Part shown: piece after piece, positions 47,314 to 56,555 of the stretch
Layout: each line of letters begins with the position of its first letter
How positions within the stretch are numbered: the stretch's first letter is position 1
Origin: Proteiniphilum propionicum
GTDB lineage: Bacteria > Bacteroidota > Bacteroidia > Bacteroidales > Dysgonomonadaceae
Reading direction: 5' to 3'
Length of the DNA stretch: 64,000 nt
Assembly: GCF_022267555.1 (NCBI RefSeq)
Contig: NZ_CP073586.1
Span: 3,018,501 to 3,082,500 of the forward strand
Made by a program: the position numbers and the translations under genes
Notes under the pieces: generated by a model
Told to the model about the DNA's origin: nothing
Database searches by the model: none
The model's input: only the letters and a program-made list of their open reading frames with translations

Positions 47314-49011
47314 ATGCAAAATAATAAACTGTTTATTTATCAATTACTACCAAGGCTTTTCGGAAACAGTTTTTCCGAAAACAAACACAACGGATCAATT
47401 GAAGAGAACGGATGCGGAAAATTCAATGATATCACGGACAAGGTGTTAAGGCAGATCGGGGAGAACGGATATACGCATGTGTGGTATATTGGTGTGCTGG
47501 CACATGCATCAGTTACCGATTATACAGCTTTCGGCATTCCTGAAGAGTACCCGGGGATCATTAAGGGAAAAGCAGGATCGCCATATGCTGTTCGTGACTA
47601 CTACGATGTAGATCCAGATCTGGCGGTTGACATTCACAACAGAATGGATGAGTTTGAAAACCTTATTAAACGCACTCACAAAGCAGGACTAAAGGTAATT
47701 ATCGACAATGTTCCCAATCATGTGGCAAGGAACTACCGGTCTGTCAGCAAACCGGATAATGTAAGAGATTTCGGGCAGGATGACAATACATCCATTGCAT
47801 TCTCTTCGAAAAACAATTTTTATTATATTCCCGGGCAATTGCTGGAGATACAGCTTTCGCACGTAAAAAAGGCAGAGTGTGAATACCTTGAGTATCCTGC
47901 TAAAGCGACTGGCAACGACTGTTTCAACAGTAAACCTACTCATTACGACTGGTACGATACGGTAAAACTAAATTACGGTATAGACTACCCTGGAGGAGGT
48001 ACTTCTCATTTTAATCCTGTTCCGGATACATGGATTAAGATGAGAGACATATTTATATTTTGGGCAAAAAAGAAGGTTGACGGCTTCCGTTGCGATATGG
48101 CAGAGATGGTACCACTGGAGTTTTGGCAGTGGCTTATTCCACAGGTTAAAGCAAAATTCAAAGAAATTATCTTTCTTGCCGAGATTTATAATCCTTCAGC
48201 ATACCGAGGTTTTCTGGGCAACAACATTTTCGATTACCTGTACGACAAAGTAGGTTTATACGACGTATTGCGTGACGTTGCATGCGGTTACAGGCCCTCA
48301 TCAGATATAACATTTGCATTAAACAATGTGGGTGATATCCAGCATAAGATGCTTAACTTCATGGAAAATCATGATGAACAACGAATTGCTTCCGATTACT
48401 TCCTGAAAAAGGGTGAAAAAGGTAAAGCCGCAATGATTGTTACGTGCACAATAAATACTAACCCGGTTATGATTCATGCAGGGCAAGAATTTGGTGAAAG
48501 GGGAATGGATGAAGAGGGTTTCAGCGGGAAAAACGGACGTACTACTATTTTCGATTATTGGTCGGTGGATACAATACGACGGTGGAACAACAACGGAAAG
48601 TGGAACGATGAACAACTCTGCAAGGAAGAAAAGGAGCTTCGTGATTTCTACACCGGGCTCATAAGGATATGTAATAAGGAAACGGCCCTTTCCGAAGGCC
48701 TATTCTATGATCTGATGCCGTACAATTATGACAATCTGGAATTCGACTCTACCCGGTTATTCGCATTTTTACGAGGTGACGGGAAAGATCTGCTCCTTAT
48801 TGCAACAAATTTTGATAATGAACCGAAAGAGTGCACTGTAAATATTCCACCACATGCACTGTCGTTTTTTGGGATTGATAACACCGGAAACGGTAAAATC
48901 ACTCCCCTGTTGAACAAAGCGAGCGAAGTAATAACATTTTCTTCGGTTTTCTCTTTAAAAATGAGACTTGAAAATAACTCTGGAGAAATATACCGAATTT
49001 CTTTTGATTAA
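47314..49011 (+). CDS. GH13 alpha-amylase family glycoside hydrolase
   Basis: 565 aa, no signal peptide, so cytoplasmic. Family 13 (beta/alpha)8 barrel with its conserved regions: VIIDNVPNHV (region I), VDGFRCDMAEM (II, nucleophile Asp about 261), IIFLAEIYN (III, acid/base Glu about 289) and FMENHDEQ (IV, Asp about 353). Likely acts on internal maltodextrin or glycogen-derived alpha-glucans. It stands alone, with no sus-like genes around, so a storage-polymer role is more likely than a polysaccharide utilisation locus. Confidence 0.9.
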   Translation: MQNNKLFIYQLLPRLFGNSFSENKHNGSIEENGCGKFNDITDKVLRQIGENGYTHVWYIGVLAHASVTDYTAFGIPEEYPGIIKGKAGSPYAVRDYYDVDPDLAVDIHNRMDEFENLIKRTHKAGLKVIIDNVPNHVARNYRSVSKPDNVRDFGQDDNTSIAFSSKNNFYYIPGQLLEIQLSHVKKAECEYLEYPAKATGNDCFNSKPTHYDWYDTVKLNYGIDYPGGGTSHFNPVPDTWIKMRDIFIFWAKKKVDGFRCDMAEMVPLEFWQWLIPQVKAKFKEIIFLAEIYNPSAYRGFLGNNIFDYLYDKVGLYDVLRDVACGYRPSSDITFALNNVGDIQHKMLNFMENHDEQRIASDYFLKKGEKGKAAMIVTCTINTNPVMIHAGQEFGERGMDEEGFSGKNGRTTIFDYWSVDTIRRWNNNGKWNDEQLCKEEKELRDFYTGLIRICNKETALSEGLFYDLMPYNYDNLEFDSTRLFAFLRGDGKDLLLIATNFDNEPKECTVNIPPHALSFFGIDNTGNGKITPLLNKASEVITFSSVFSLKMRLENNSGEIYRISFD

Positions 49012-49038
49012 ATTATTCTTTATTGAAGTTAGTTTTTG

Positions 49039-49046
49039 TAATTTTG
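49039..49046 (+). promoter_or_regulatory. -7 box upstream of prs
   Basis: TAATTTTG, matching TAnnTTTG, about 76 nt before the prs ATG; no convincing -33 at 19 nt. Confidence 0.4.
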
Positions 49047-49121
49047 TCGAAACTTTCACATTTTTCCGAAGATAAAAGTTGTATAAAACCTATATATTTA
49101 GTTCTTAGAAAATTATAAAAC

Positions 49122-50057
49122 ATGCAGGAGAGACCATTTAAAATCTTTTCGGGAAGTAAATCACGTTACTTCGCTGAGAAGGTTTGTAACAGTTTGGGTT
49201 GCCCGTTGGGTAACATGATAATTGAACATTTTGCCGATGGTGAGTTTGCCGTTTCATACGAAGAATCAATTCGCGGCAAGCAGGTATTTCTTATCCAATC
49301 TACCTTTCCGAATTCTGATAACCTCATGGAGTTGCTGCTGATGATTGACGCTGCAAAACGTGCATCAGCTAAATCCATTGTGGCAGTAATTCCTTACTTT
49401 GGATGGGCAAGGCAGGACAGAAAAGACAAACCACGTGTAAGCATAGGCGCAAAGCTTATTGCCGATATGCTGGCAGCAGCGGGAATTAACCGTCTGATAA
49501 CAATGGATCTGCATGCTGACCAGATCCAGGGATTTTTTAATGTGCCTGTAGATCACCTATACGCTTCAGGTGTATTCGTGGAGTATATAAAGCAGCTTGA
49601 CTTAAGAAATATGGTTATTGCGACACCTGATGTGGGCGGTACCAAACGCGCCAGCGCTTACTCAAAGTTTCTCGGCTGTCCAATGGTGATTTGTTACAAG
49701 ATCAGGAAGAAAGCCAATGAGATATCTGATATGCAGATTATTGGTGATGTGCGCGGAATGGATGTCCTGCTTATAGATGATATTGTAGATACCGCGGGGA
49801 CCATTACAAAAGCAGCCGATCTTATTATGGATAACGGTGCCAGTTCCGTGAGGGCTATTGCCAGCCATGCTGTAATGTCAGATCCGGCATCTTCGCGGAT
49901 TGATAAGTCGAAACTTAAAGAATTAATATTTACAGACAGTATCCCATACCCCCGTAAATCAGATAAAGTAAAGATCCTTTCAGTAGCAGATATGTTTGCA
50001 AATTCCATTATTCGCGTATGCAATAACGAGTCCATAAGTTCCCTTTATGTGGTTTAA
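49122..50057 (+). CDS. prs: Ribose-phosphate pyrophosphokinase
   Basis: 311 aa. Makes PRPP for nucleotide, His and Trp synthesis. The ATP-binding region YFGWARQDRK, the DLHADQIQGFF flexible loop and the PRPP-binding motif VLLIDDIVDTAGTI are present. Full family length. A strong hairpin terminator (50186-50220) follows. Confidence 0.96.
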   Translation: MQERPFKIFSGSKSRYFAEKVCNSLGCPLGNMIIEHFADGEFAVSYEESIRGKQVFLIQSTFPNSDNLMELLLMIDAAKRASAKSIVAVIPYFGWARQDRKDKPRVSIGAKLIADMLAAAGINRLITMDLHADQIQGFFNVPVDHLYASGVFVEYIKQLDLRNMVIATPDVGGTKRASAYSKFLGCPMVICYKIRKKANEISDMQIIGDVRGMDVLLIDDIVDTAGTITKAADLIMDNGASSVRAIASHAVMSDPASSRIDKSKLKELIFTDSIPYPRKSDKVKILSVADMFANSIIRVCNNESISSLYVV

Positions 50058-50185
50058 CCAACATTTGTTTCACGAACTGTACCGATATAATAATAAAGTA
50101 GGTTACCGGAATTGATTGTAGAGGGGGAGTAAGTTTGAAGCGAAAATGGCCTGTTAAAGAATAGAAAAAGAGAGGTACGGATCAA

Positions 50186-50220
50186 TAAAAAAACAGCTGA
50201 ATTTCAGCTGTTTTTTTATT
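50186..50220. terminator. Bidirectional terminator between prs and phosphatase
   Basis: Stem AAACAGCTGA / TCAGCTGTTT with 3-nt loop ATT, flanked by an A-run on the left and a T-run on the right, so it can stop transcripts arriving from both sides. Confidence 0.85.
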
Positions 50221-50222
50221 GC

Positions 50223-50732
50223 TTAAAACAATGAACAATCTTTCTTTATGGCTTGGAGCAGCCCTTCACAGGCATCCTCCAGTAAATCCAGCACCAGTTC
50301 AAATCCTGAAGACCCACCGTAATATGGATCCGGAATATGATCATAATAACTGTACTGCAAAGAGTAATTGGCCATCATGTGAATTTTGTTGACCTGTTCG
50401 CTGGTTGAAGCCATCGACTTCACATTATTGTAGTTGCTATCATCCATTACAATGATATAATCGAAATCATCGAGATCAGATTTTCTGAATTTCCGTGCAC
50501 GACTGCAGAAATCGTACCCCCTTTTCTCGCCATGTGAACGCATGCGTTCATCGGGGAGCTCTTCTTCATGCCATCCAGATGTACCCGCAGAATCAACCTC
50601 TATTATATCCTGAAGATCATTTTTTTCCACAATCCTGCGCATGATGCCTTCGGCGGCAGGTGAGCGGCAGATATTTCCAAGACATACGAAAAGTAGCCGG
50701 ATTTTTTTCATCTTCTCTATTTTGGGATCCAT
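50223..50732 (-). CDS. Low-molecular-weight protein-tyrosine phosphatase
   Basis: 169 aa, or 162 if the second ATG at 50711 (MKKIRLLFVCLGN) is used, which looks like the natural family start. The catalytic P-loop VCLGNICRSPAAEG carries the CX5R nucleophile, and the general acid Asp pair is in HIPDPYYGG. Such enzymes dephosphorylate tyrosine kinases of capsule synthesis or small signalling targets; none is next door. Strong promoter at 50774-50804. Confidence 0.92.
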   Translation of the reverse strand: MDPKIEKMKKIRLLFVCLGNICRSPAAEGIMRRIVEKNDLQDIIEVDSAGTSGWHEEELPDERMRSHGEKRGYDFCSRARKFRKSDLDDFDYIIVMDDSNYNNVKSMASTSEQVNKIHMMANYSLQYSYYDHIPDPYYGGSSGFELVLDLLEDACEGLLQAIKKDCSLF

Positions 50733-50773
50733 ATGCTCTATGTAGATTTCAATTCTAACCTTAACAATTTACG

Positions 50774-50804
50774 CAAAGATAGTAGAAATTAAAATGACTG
50801 CAAA
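50774..50804 (-). promoter_or_regulatory. Promoter of the phosphatase gene
   Basis: Minus strand: TTTG (50804-50801), 19 nt spacer, TATCTTTG (50781-50774). Exact Bacteroidetes consensus. Confidence 0.8.
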
Positions 50805-50846
50805 AAATTATATTCCTGAAAATCATAGAGGTTTGAATAATACAGG

Positions 50847-50877
50847 CTTGGGCATTATGAATATTTAATTAACTTTG
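50847..50877 (+). promoter_or_regulatory. Promoter of the DUF454 gene
   Basis: CTTG (50847-50850), 19 nt spacer, TAACTTTG (50870-50877), about 40 nt before the ATG. Divergent from the phosphatase promoter. Confidence 0.75.
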
Positions 50878-50915
50878 CAAATTCATGATTTTAACACGAA
50901 AAAACAAGTTTATTG

Positions 50916-51428
50916 ATGGAAAATGGTTTTAATGAACATAACCGTCCGGTAGCGCGTGATATCTCTATAGCTTTGTCTGAAAAAAAAGTAAATTCGGAGA
51001 TCAAAAAAAACAGAATTACACGTGGCCTGTATATTGCGGGGGGTACTCTTTCCCTTGTATTGGCTACCCTGGGCATTGTTGTGCCAGGGCTCCCGGTTAC
51101 TCCGCTGGCATTATTGGCGGCTTTCCTATATGCCAAAAGTTCCGAGAAACTATACAACCGGCTTATAGATAATAAAATATTGGGCCCAAGGATAAAAAAT
51201 TACCAGCGCAGGAAAGGGATAACCCGCAAAGGAAAGTTAGGTGTAATTGCCTTTATGTCTATTATGGTATCGTTCTCCTCTTTTGTTGTGGTAAGCGGAG
51301 GAGCGCTCAGGTGGGTGATTCTGTCCCTTGGAGTAACCGGCAGCATTGTTGTCTGGTTTTTTGTCCCAACAGCAAAAAATGATCGGGCAGTCACAAGCAA
51401 TGACAATAAATACAAATCAGCATCTTAA
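50916..51428 (+). CDS. DUF454 (YbaN-like) membrane protein
   Basis: 170 aa from ATG 50916; the frame also opens one codon earlier with TTG. Helical hairpin GLYIAGGTLSLVLATLGIVV then PGLPVTPLALLAAFLYAKSSEK, the DUF454 signature, and two more hydrophobic segments (VIAFMSIMVSFSSFVVVSGG, WVILSLGVTGSIVVWFFV). Function unknown in general. It ends 12 nt inside the 3' end of the convergent HD-domain gene. Confidence 0.85.
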   Translation: MENGFNEHNRPVARDISIALSEKKVNSEIKKNRITRGLYIAGGTLSLVLATLGIVVPGLPVTPLALLAAFLYAKSSEKLYNRLIDNKILGPRIKNYQRRKGITRKGKLGVIAFMSIMVSFSSFVVVSGGALRWVILSLGVTGSIVVWFFVPTAKNDRAVTSNDNKYKSAS

Positions 51429-52637
51429 GTAGGCAAAATAGTATTTTACAACTTTTTTCGACAGCAGCTCAATATTCAGCATGTCTGATGCCACGGATAT
51501 ATCTTTCACCATACCGTTTTTATAGAGTATATCAATACTATCGTCTTTTTCGCTGTACATATCTGTAGTAACGATGTCTGACGAGATGAAATAAGAAGCT
51601 TCGTGAAGAGTGAGGCCATACTTTTTCATGTATGATTTCAGATAATTGCCAACTTTCTCTTCTCCTGCTTTTTCATCAGTTATTTCAATCTTGAAGAGCC
51701 TCCGGTTTACCATTCCGTCGCTTAATATCGATAGCACAGTGTCAGGATGTGAAGTCCACACTTTCAGCGCCGACCATATATCATTATCATCGAGGTCGAC
51801 AAATTGGCGGAGTGCTTCGCCGTTATTTTCAAAATCGGCAATTGTGGTCTCATTTGACAAAAAATAGGAGAGGGCAGGGGAGGCAAAAAGATGTTCGCCG
51901 TTCATAGAGAGCTCCTTGGCACGCCTGAGCGTGTTAATCATCATTTTCTCTGCAGCCACGGCCGTTTTATGCAGATATACCTGCCAGTACATGAGCCTGC
52001 GTGACATAAGGAAGTTCTCAATGGAATAGATCCCCTTTGATTCAACAACAAGCTCATCATCCTTCACATCAAGCATCTTTATTATACGCGCCGAACCAAT
52101 ATTACCTTCAACCACACCGGTAAAAAAACTGTCGCGGCGAAGATAGTCAAGCCTATCCACATCTAATTGACTGCTAACCAACTGGTAAAGGAAGCGTTTT
52201 GGGTAGCTGTCGGTAAAAATATCGATTGCCACCTGCAATTCTCCTCTCCATTGCCTGTTCATCTGATGCATAAGCTGTAAAGAGATGGCCTCATGATGAA
52301 TAGTGGTGACAAGTGTATTTTCCAGTACATGCGAAAATGGACCATGCCCGATATCATGCATCAGGATTGCAGCCAATGCACCGTTATATTCATCGGGCGA
52401 TATTTCATGCCCTTTCTCTTTCAGAGTTTTAAGTGCTTCGTCCATAAGGAACATAGCCCCTATTGAATGATGAAAGCGTGTATGTTGTGCTCCCGGATAA
52501 ACAAATGGTGCAAGTCCCAATTGACGGATACGGTTCAGCCTCTGCAGATAAGGATGTTGAATTATATCATATACAAAATCGTTCGGTATATTTATAAAGC
52601 CGAAAACCGGATCGTTAATTATTTTTCGTTTTTTCAC
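51417..52637 (-). CDS. HD-domain phosphohydrolase
   Basis: 406 aa, related to dGTPase/SAMHD1-like HD proteins (YdhJ type). Metal ligands are seen in TRFHHSIGAMFLMDEAL and AILMHDIGHGPFSHVLENT, with a later Asp in SSQLDVDRLDYLRRDSFF, the pattern of nucleotide triphosphohydrolases. Substrate unproven. 22 nt downstream of pyrF in the purM-prfA-pyrF direction. The 12-nt overlap with the convergent DUF454 gene is real in both frames. Confidence 0.88.
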   Translation of the reverse strand: MKKRKIINDPVFGFINIPNDFVYDIIQHPYLQRLNRIRQLGLAPFVYPGAQHTRFHHSIGAMFLMDEALKTLKEKGHEISPDEYNGALAAILMHDIGHGPFSHVLENTLVTTIHHEAISLQLMHQMNRQWRGELQVAIDIFTDSYPKRFLYQLVSSQLDVDRLDYLRRDSFFTGVVEGNIGSARIIKMLDVKDDELVVESKGIYSIENFLMSRRLMYWQVYLHKTAVAAEKMMINTLRRAKELSMNGEHLFASPALSYFLSNETTIADFENNGEALRQFVDLDDNDIWSALKVWTSHPDTVLSILSDGMVNRRLFKIEITDEKAGEEKVGNYLKSYMKKYGLTLHEASYFISSDIVTTDMYSEKDDSIDILYKNGMVKDISVASDMLNIELLSKKVVKYYFAYLRC

Positions 52638-52659
52638 TGCCTTACCTTGTCTTCTGATC

Positions 52660-53484
52660 TTACAAATATTTCTCCAGCATCTTCATCATCTGCTGCCGGA
52701 GTTTCATTGCCTCTTCACCTGCTGCACGGGCAAAGTCTTCACCGTTATCAGCATATATTATTCCCCGTGAAGAGTTCACGAGCAAGCCACAGGTTCTGTT
52801 CATGCCGTAACTGCACACCTCTTCAAGTGATCCCCCCTGAGCGCCTATGCCGGGAACCAGCAGGAAATGTGTTGGAACAATTTTTCTGACATCTTCAAAC
52901 AGTTTTCCTTGAGTGGCACCCACCACATACATCATCTGTTCATCAGTAGCCCATCGTTTTGAAATACGCAAAACTTTCTCGAACAAGCGTTCCCCGTTTT
53001 CATCTTTTGTTAGCTGAAAATCTAGTGAACCCCTGTTGCTGGTAAGAGCCAGTAGAACGACCCACCGTTCGGGATACAAAAGAAACGGGATTACACTGTC
53101 TTCACCCATGTATGGTGCCACTGTTACCGCATCTAATTTTATTTTATCGAAAAATGAGCGGGCATACATCTCGCTTGTATTACCAATGTCTCCACGTTTG
53201 GCATCAGCAATAATAAACATTTCCGGGTACCTCTGTTTAATATATTCGACTGTTTTCTCGAAGGAAAGCCATCCACTTACACCTTCGCTCTCATAGAAAG
53301 CAAGATTGGGCTTATAAGCAACGCAATATGCCGCTGTGGCATCAATAATTGCTTTATTGAAGTCATATATGGGATCTTCCGAATCGAGCACATGTTCCGG
53401 AATCTTTTTGATATCTGTATCCAACCCCACACAAAGGAAAGATTGCTTTTTCTTTATCTGCTCAAAAAGCTGTTGTTTATTCAT
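52660..53484 (-). CDS. pyrF: Orotidine 5'-phosphate decarboxylase (type 2)
   Basis: 274 aa. Last step of UMP synthesis. [17 protein letters not shown] at the N-terminus and the catalytic [17 protein letters not shown] (Asp-Lys-Asp array) are typical of the long, type-2 enzyme. [10 protein letters not shown] binds phosphate, and [12 protein letters not shown] is near the end. 29 nt after prfA. Confidence 0.95.
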   Translation of the reverse strand: MNKQQLFEQIKKKQSFLCVGLDTDIKKIPEHVLDSEDPIYDFNKAIIDATAAYCVAYKPNLAFYESEGVSGWLSFEKTVEYIKQRYPEMFIIADAKRGDIGNTSEMYARSFFDKIKLDAVTVAPYMGEDSVIPFLLYPERWVVLLALTSNRGSLDFQLTKDENGERLFEKVLRISKRWATDEQMMYVVGATQGKLFEDVRKIVPTHFLLVPGIGAQGGSLEEVCSYGMNRTCGLLVNSSRGIIYADNGEDFARAAGEEAMKLRQQMMKMLEKYL

Positions 53485-53513
53485 TTTTTTTTTTTGAAAC
53501 GTCTATTAATATA

Positions 53514-54599
53514 TTACATTTCAGCCTCTTTCATTCTTTCTGCGTTTTCGCTCACCATCAGCTTATCGATAACATCTTGAATATCACCATCCATAAATGC
53601 AGAAAGATTGTACACAGTGTAGTTAATACGGTGATCTGTTATGCGACCCTGGGGATAATTGTAAGTACGTATTTTTGCGGAACGGTCTCCTGTGGAAACC
53701 ATGGTTTTACGACGCGAAGCTATATCGCCCTGTCGTTTTGTAAGTTCAATATCGTAAAGCTTTGTACGAAGCATTTGCATGGCAATCTCCCGATTTTTAA
53801 GCTGTGAACGAGCCTGTTGACATACCACTACAATACCTGTAGGCTTATGGGTAAGTTGCACTTTAGTCTCCACTTTATTCACATTTTGGCCGCCAGCACC
53901 GCTGGAGCGGGCGGTATGAAAATCGATATCGGCCGGATTTAGATCCACATCGAACTCTTCAGCTTCAGGTAGCACAGCTACCGTAGCAGCTGAAGTATGA
54001 ACACGGCCCTGCGTCTCCGTTTGAGGTATACGCTGTACCCTGTGTACGCCCGACTCATATTTTAATGTTCCGTATACGTCAGTACCACTGACAGTAAATA
54101 TAATCTCTTTAAAACCTCCTGCTGTACCTTCCGTAAAGCTAACCAGCTCAGTGGTCCACCCCTTGCTTTCGCAATATTTGAGGTACATCTTATAGAGATC
54201 GCCGGCAAATATAGCTGCTTCGTCGCCGCCCGTACCACCACGAATCTCCATAACTACATTCTTGGCATCTTCGGGGTTTGAAGGAATAAGCAACAGTTTA
54301 ATTTTCTCTTCCAGCAGAGGCAATTTTTCCGTATTGATTGATAGCTCATCGCTGGCCAATTGCCTCAAATCGCTATCAGATTCATTTTCGAGAATTTTTT
54401 TTGCTTCTGCCACGCTGTCCAAAGCTGCTTTATATTCATTTCTAACACCAATAATTTTTTGCAGGTCGCTATACTCTTTGTTCAGCTTAACATAACGATC
54501 CATCTCGGCAATGACTGACGGATCGGTAATGAGTGTAGCCACCTCTTCGAAGCGGGTTACAAGATGTTGTAATTTATCGAGTAATGAGTTTTCAGACAT
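53514..54599 (-). CDS. prfA: Peptide chain release factor 1
   Basis: 361 aa. Recognises UAA and UAG. The peptidyl-tRNA hydrolysis motif GGQ is in [20 protein letters not shown] (Gln is normally methylated by PrmC), and the family block [20 protein letters not shown] precedes it. Full length, no internal frameshift, so it is RF1 and not RF2. In a purM-prfA-pyrF-HD run. Confidence 0.95.
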   Translation of the reverse strand: MSENSLLDKLQHLVTRFEEVATLITDPSVIAEMDRYVKLNKEYSDLQKIIGVRNEYKAALDSVAEAKKILENESDSDLRQLASDELSINTEKLPLLEEKIKLLLIPSNPEDAKNVVMEIRGGTGGDEAAIFAGDLYKMYLKYCESKGWTTELVSFTEGTAGGFKEIIFTVSGTDVYGTLKYESGVHRVQRIPQTETQGRVHTSAATVAVLPEAEEFDVDLNPADIDFHTARSSGAGGQNVNKVETKVQLTHKPTGIVVVCQQARSQLKNREIAMQMLRTKLYDIELTKRQGDIASRRKTMVSTGDRSAKIRTYNYPQGRITDHRINYTVYNLSAFMDGDIQDVIDKLMVSENAERMKEAEM

Positions 54600-54699
54600 A
54601 AAAAATCCAATCTTATTTTTATAAAAATCTGACAGGCCCTGTTTTTGATCTGATATTTAGTTATGTTTATGTATCGGCGGTATAAATGTGAAAATGAAA

Positions 54700-55875
54700 T
54701 TATGAGTAAATAAAGCGGCCTGATTCGCTTTCTATAATCAGTTCCCTCACATCCGACTTTTCAACATATCCTACAATTTGTGCATCCACATTGAACGAGC
54801 GTGAGATGTCGATTACCTGTTGTGCATATGCTTCGGATAAATAAATCTCCATACGATGTCCCATGTTAAATACTTTATACATCTCTTCCCAGCAGGTTCC
54901 CGATTGACTCTGAATAAGCCGGAAAAGGGGAGGGACAGTGAAAAGATTATTCTTTACAACTCTAAGCCTGTCACCCAGAAAATGCATGATTTTTGTCTGT
55001 GCACCACCTGAACAGTGGATCATTCCATGGATATTAGGGTTTATCTCTTTGATTATCAATGATATAATTGGCGAATAGGTGCGGGTAGGGGATAGGACCA
55101 GTTTTCCGGCGTCAATTCCCAGATCTTCAATCTGATCTGTCAGTTTCATCTTGCCAGAATAGATAAGATCTTCAGGGATAGAGGCATCATAGCTCTCAGG
55201 ATACTTTTGTGCCAGATAGTTGGCAAAAACATCGTGCCGGGCCGATGTTAGCCCGTTGCTTCCCATACCTCCGTTGTATTCCTGTTCATATGAAGCTTTC
55301 CCGGATGATGACAGCCCAACAATAACATCACCGGCCTGAATATTATTGTTGTCTATTACATCGGAACGTTTCATGCGGCAGGTAACCGTACTGTCTACAA
55401 TAATTGTACGCACCAGATCGCCTACATCGGCCGTTTCACCACCTGTGGGATAAATATGAACCCCCATGCCGGAAAGCTCTTCGCATAGCTCATTGGTCCC
55501 GTTTATAATGGCTGAAATCACTTCACCGGGAATTAAATTTTTGTTGCGTCCAATGGTCGAAGAGGCCAGGATGTTATCGGTAGCACCTACGCAAAGAAGA
55601 TCGTCCACATTCATAATCAATGCATCCTGAGCTATTCCTTTCCATACGGAAATATCACCGGTCTCACGCCAGTAAATATATGCAAGTGACGATTTTGTTC
55701 CGGCACCATCGGCATGCATGATATTGCAGTATTGCGGGTCGTTGCCCAGGATATCGGGAATAATTTTACAGAATGCTTTTGGGAAAATTCCCTTGTCGAT
55801 GTTTTTTATGGCGTTGTGCACATCTTCCTTCGATGCAGATACACCTCGCTGATTGTATCGTTGATTGATTGTCAT
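54700..55875 (-). CDS. purM: Phosphoribosylformylglycinamidine cyclo-ligase (AIR synthase)
   Basis: 391 aa, the longer Bacteroidetes form. Closes the imidazole ring in purine synthesis. GVSASKEDVHNAIKNI at the N-terminus, MHADGAGTKSSLAYIYW with ATP-binding residues, YPTGGETADVGDLVRTI, and VGLSSSGKASYEQEYNGGMG are family blocks. The phosphate-loop-like GMIHCSGGAQTKIM is in the C-terminal half. Confidence 0.93.
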   Translation of the reverse strand: MTINQRYNQRGVSASKEDVHNAIKNIDKGIFPKAFCKIIPDILGNDPQYCNIMHADGAGTKSSLAYIYWRETGDISVWKGIAQDALIMNVDDLLCVGATDNILASSTIGRNKNLIPGEVISAIINGTNELCEELSGMGVHIYPTGGETADVGDLVRTIIVDSTVTCRMKRSDVIDNNNIQAGDVIVGLSSSGKASYEQEYNGGMGSNGLTSARHDVFANYLAQKYPESYDASIPEDLIYSGKMKLTDQIEDLGIDAGKLVLSPTRTYSPIISLIIKEINPNIHGMIHCSGGAQTKIMHFLGDRLRVVKNNLFTVPPLFRLIQSQSGTCWEEMYKVFNMGHRMEIYLSEAYAQQVIDISRSFNVDAQIVGYVEKSDVRELIIESESGRFIYS

Positions 55876-56457
55876 AAATTATATGTTTCATATGCCGGCG
55901 TCAAATGATAAGTTATATATAACGGGCAAATTAAATTAAAACTTTTTTTTTTTCTTTTCTAATGGCTGAAATTGCCGATCATTTGATCTCAAGTGCAAAA
56001 GTAATAAAAAAGTATGAATTCAGGGTAATGATACATAATTCAGCATTTAACTTCATATTTAATTTTTCCTATAATTACTATTATGTTTAATCGTCTTATG
56101 AAACAATAATCATTTTCTCCTTTTTTCTCTCGCGGTTGAAGCCCTTTTTTCATTACTTCCCTTTTAGTTGTTCGTCCTCTTTTTTATTTCCATTCCGGTT
56201 GAATATCAAATGTTTCTTTCTCTTCCGGTTTTGTGCTTACTTTATTCGTTTTTTTGGAAAATTAAAATCAGGAAGAAATAAAAACATAAATCAAACAGAA
56301 TTTTAACATTGTATGCTGTATGCTATTGACAATTATTTTTTTATTTTACGACTATTTTTTTATTTTACGACGATAAAAAGTCTTGTTTCCTTCAAAATTT
56401 CTGATTAAACATTTTTTGTGCATTTTAAATTGGCAATTACAAGTAGTGACTAAAACG
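55876..56457. other. AT-rich intergenic region with -7 box and short direct repeat
   Basis: About 580 bases without a convincing gene. Near the purM side, TACTTTTG on the minus strand (56003-55996) matches TAnnTTTG and is a candidate purM promoter about 120 nt upstream. TTTTTATTTTACGAC occurs twice close together at about 56336-56370. An ORF of 67 codons here looks fortuitous. Base composition resembles a spacer or decayed sequence. Confidence 0.5.
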
Positions 56458-56495
56458 AGAGCAGGAAGAAAACCAAGTGGTTTTCTTCCTGCTCT
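56458..56495 (-). terminator. Perfect 18-bp inverted repeat after TPR gene
   Basis: AGAGCAGGAAGAAAACCA at 56458-56475 is exactly complementary to TGGTTTTCTTCCTGCTCT at 56478-56495, with two bases between. It stands 60 nt after the stop of the minus-strand TPR gene and is followed on that strand by CGTTTTAG, a weak T tract. A strong transcription terminator is the simplest reading. Confidence 0.6.
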
Positions 56496-56555
56496 TAATA
56501 ATGTTAAATGTTATTTGAAAGGTACCTCAAAAAAATTGATTATGAATATTTTGAA

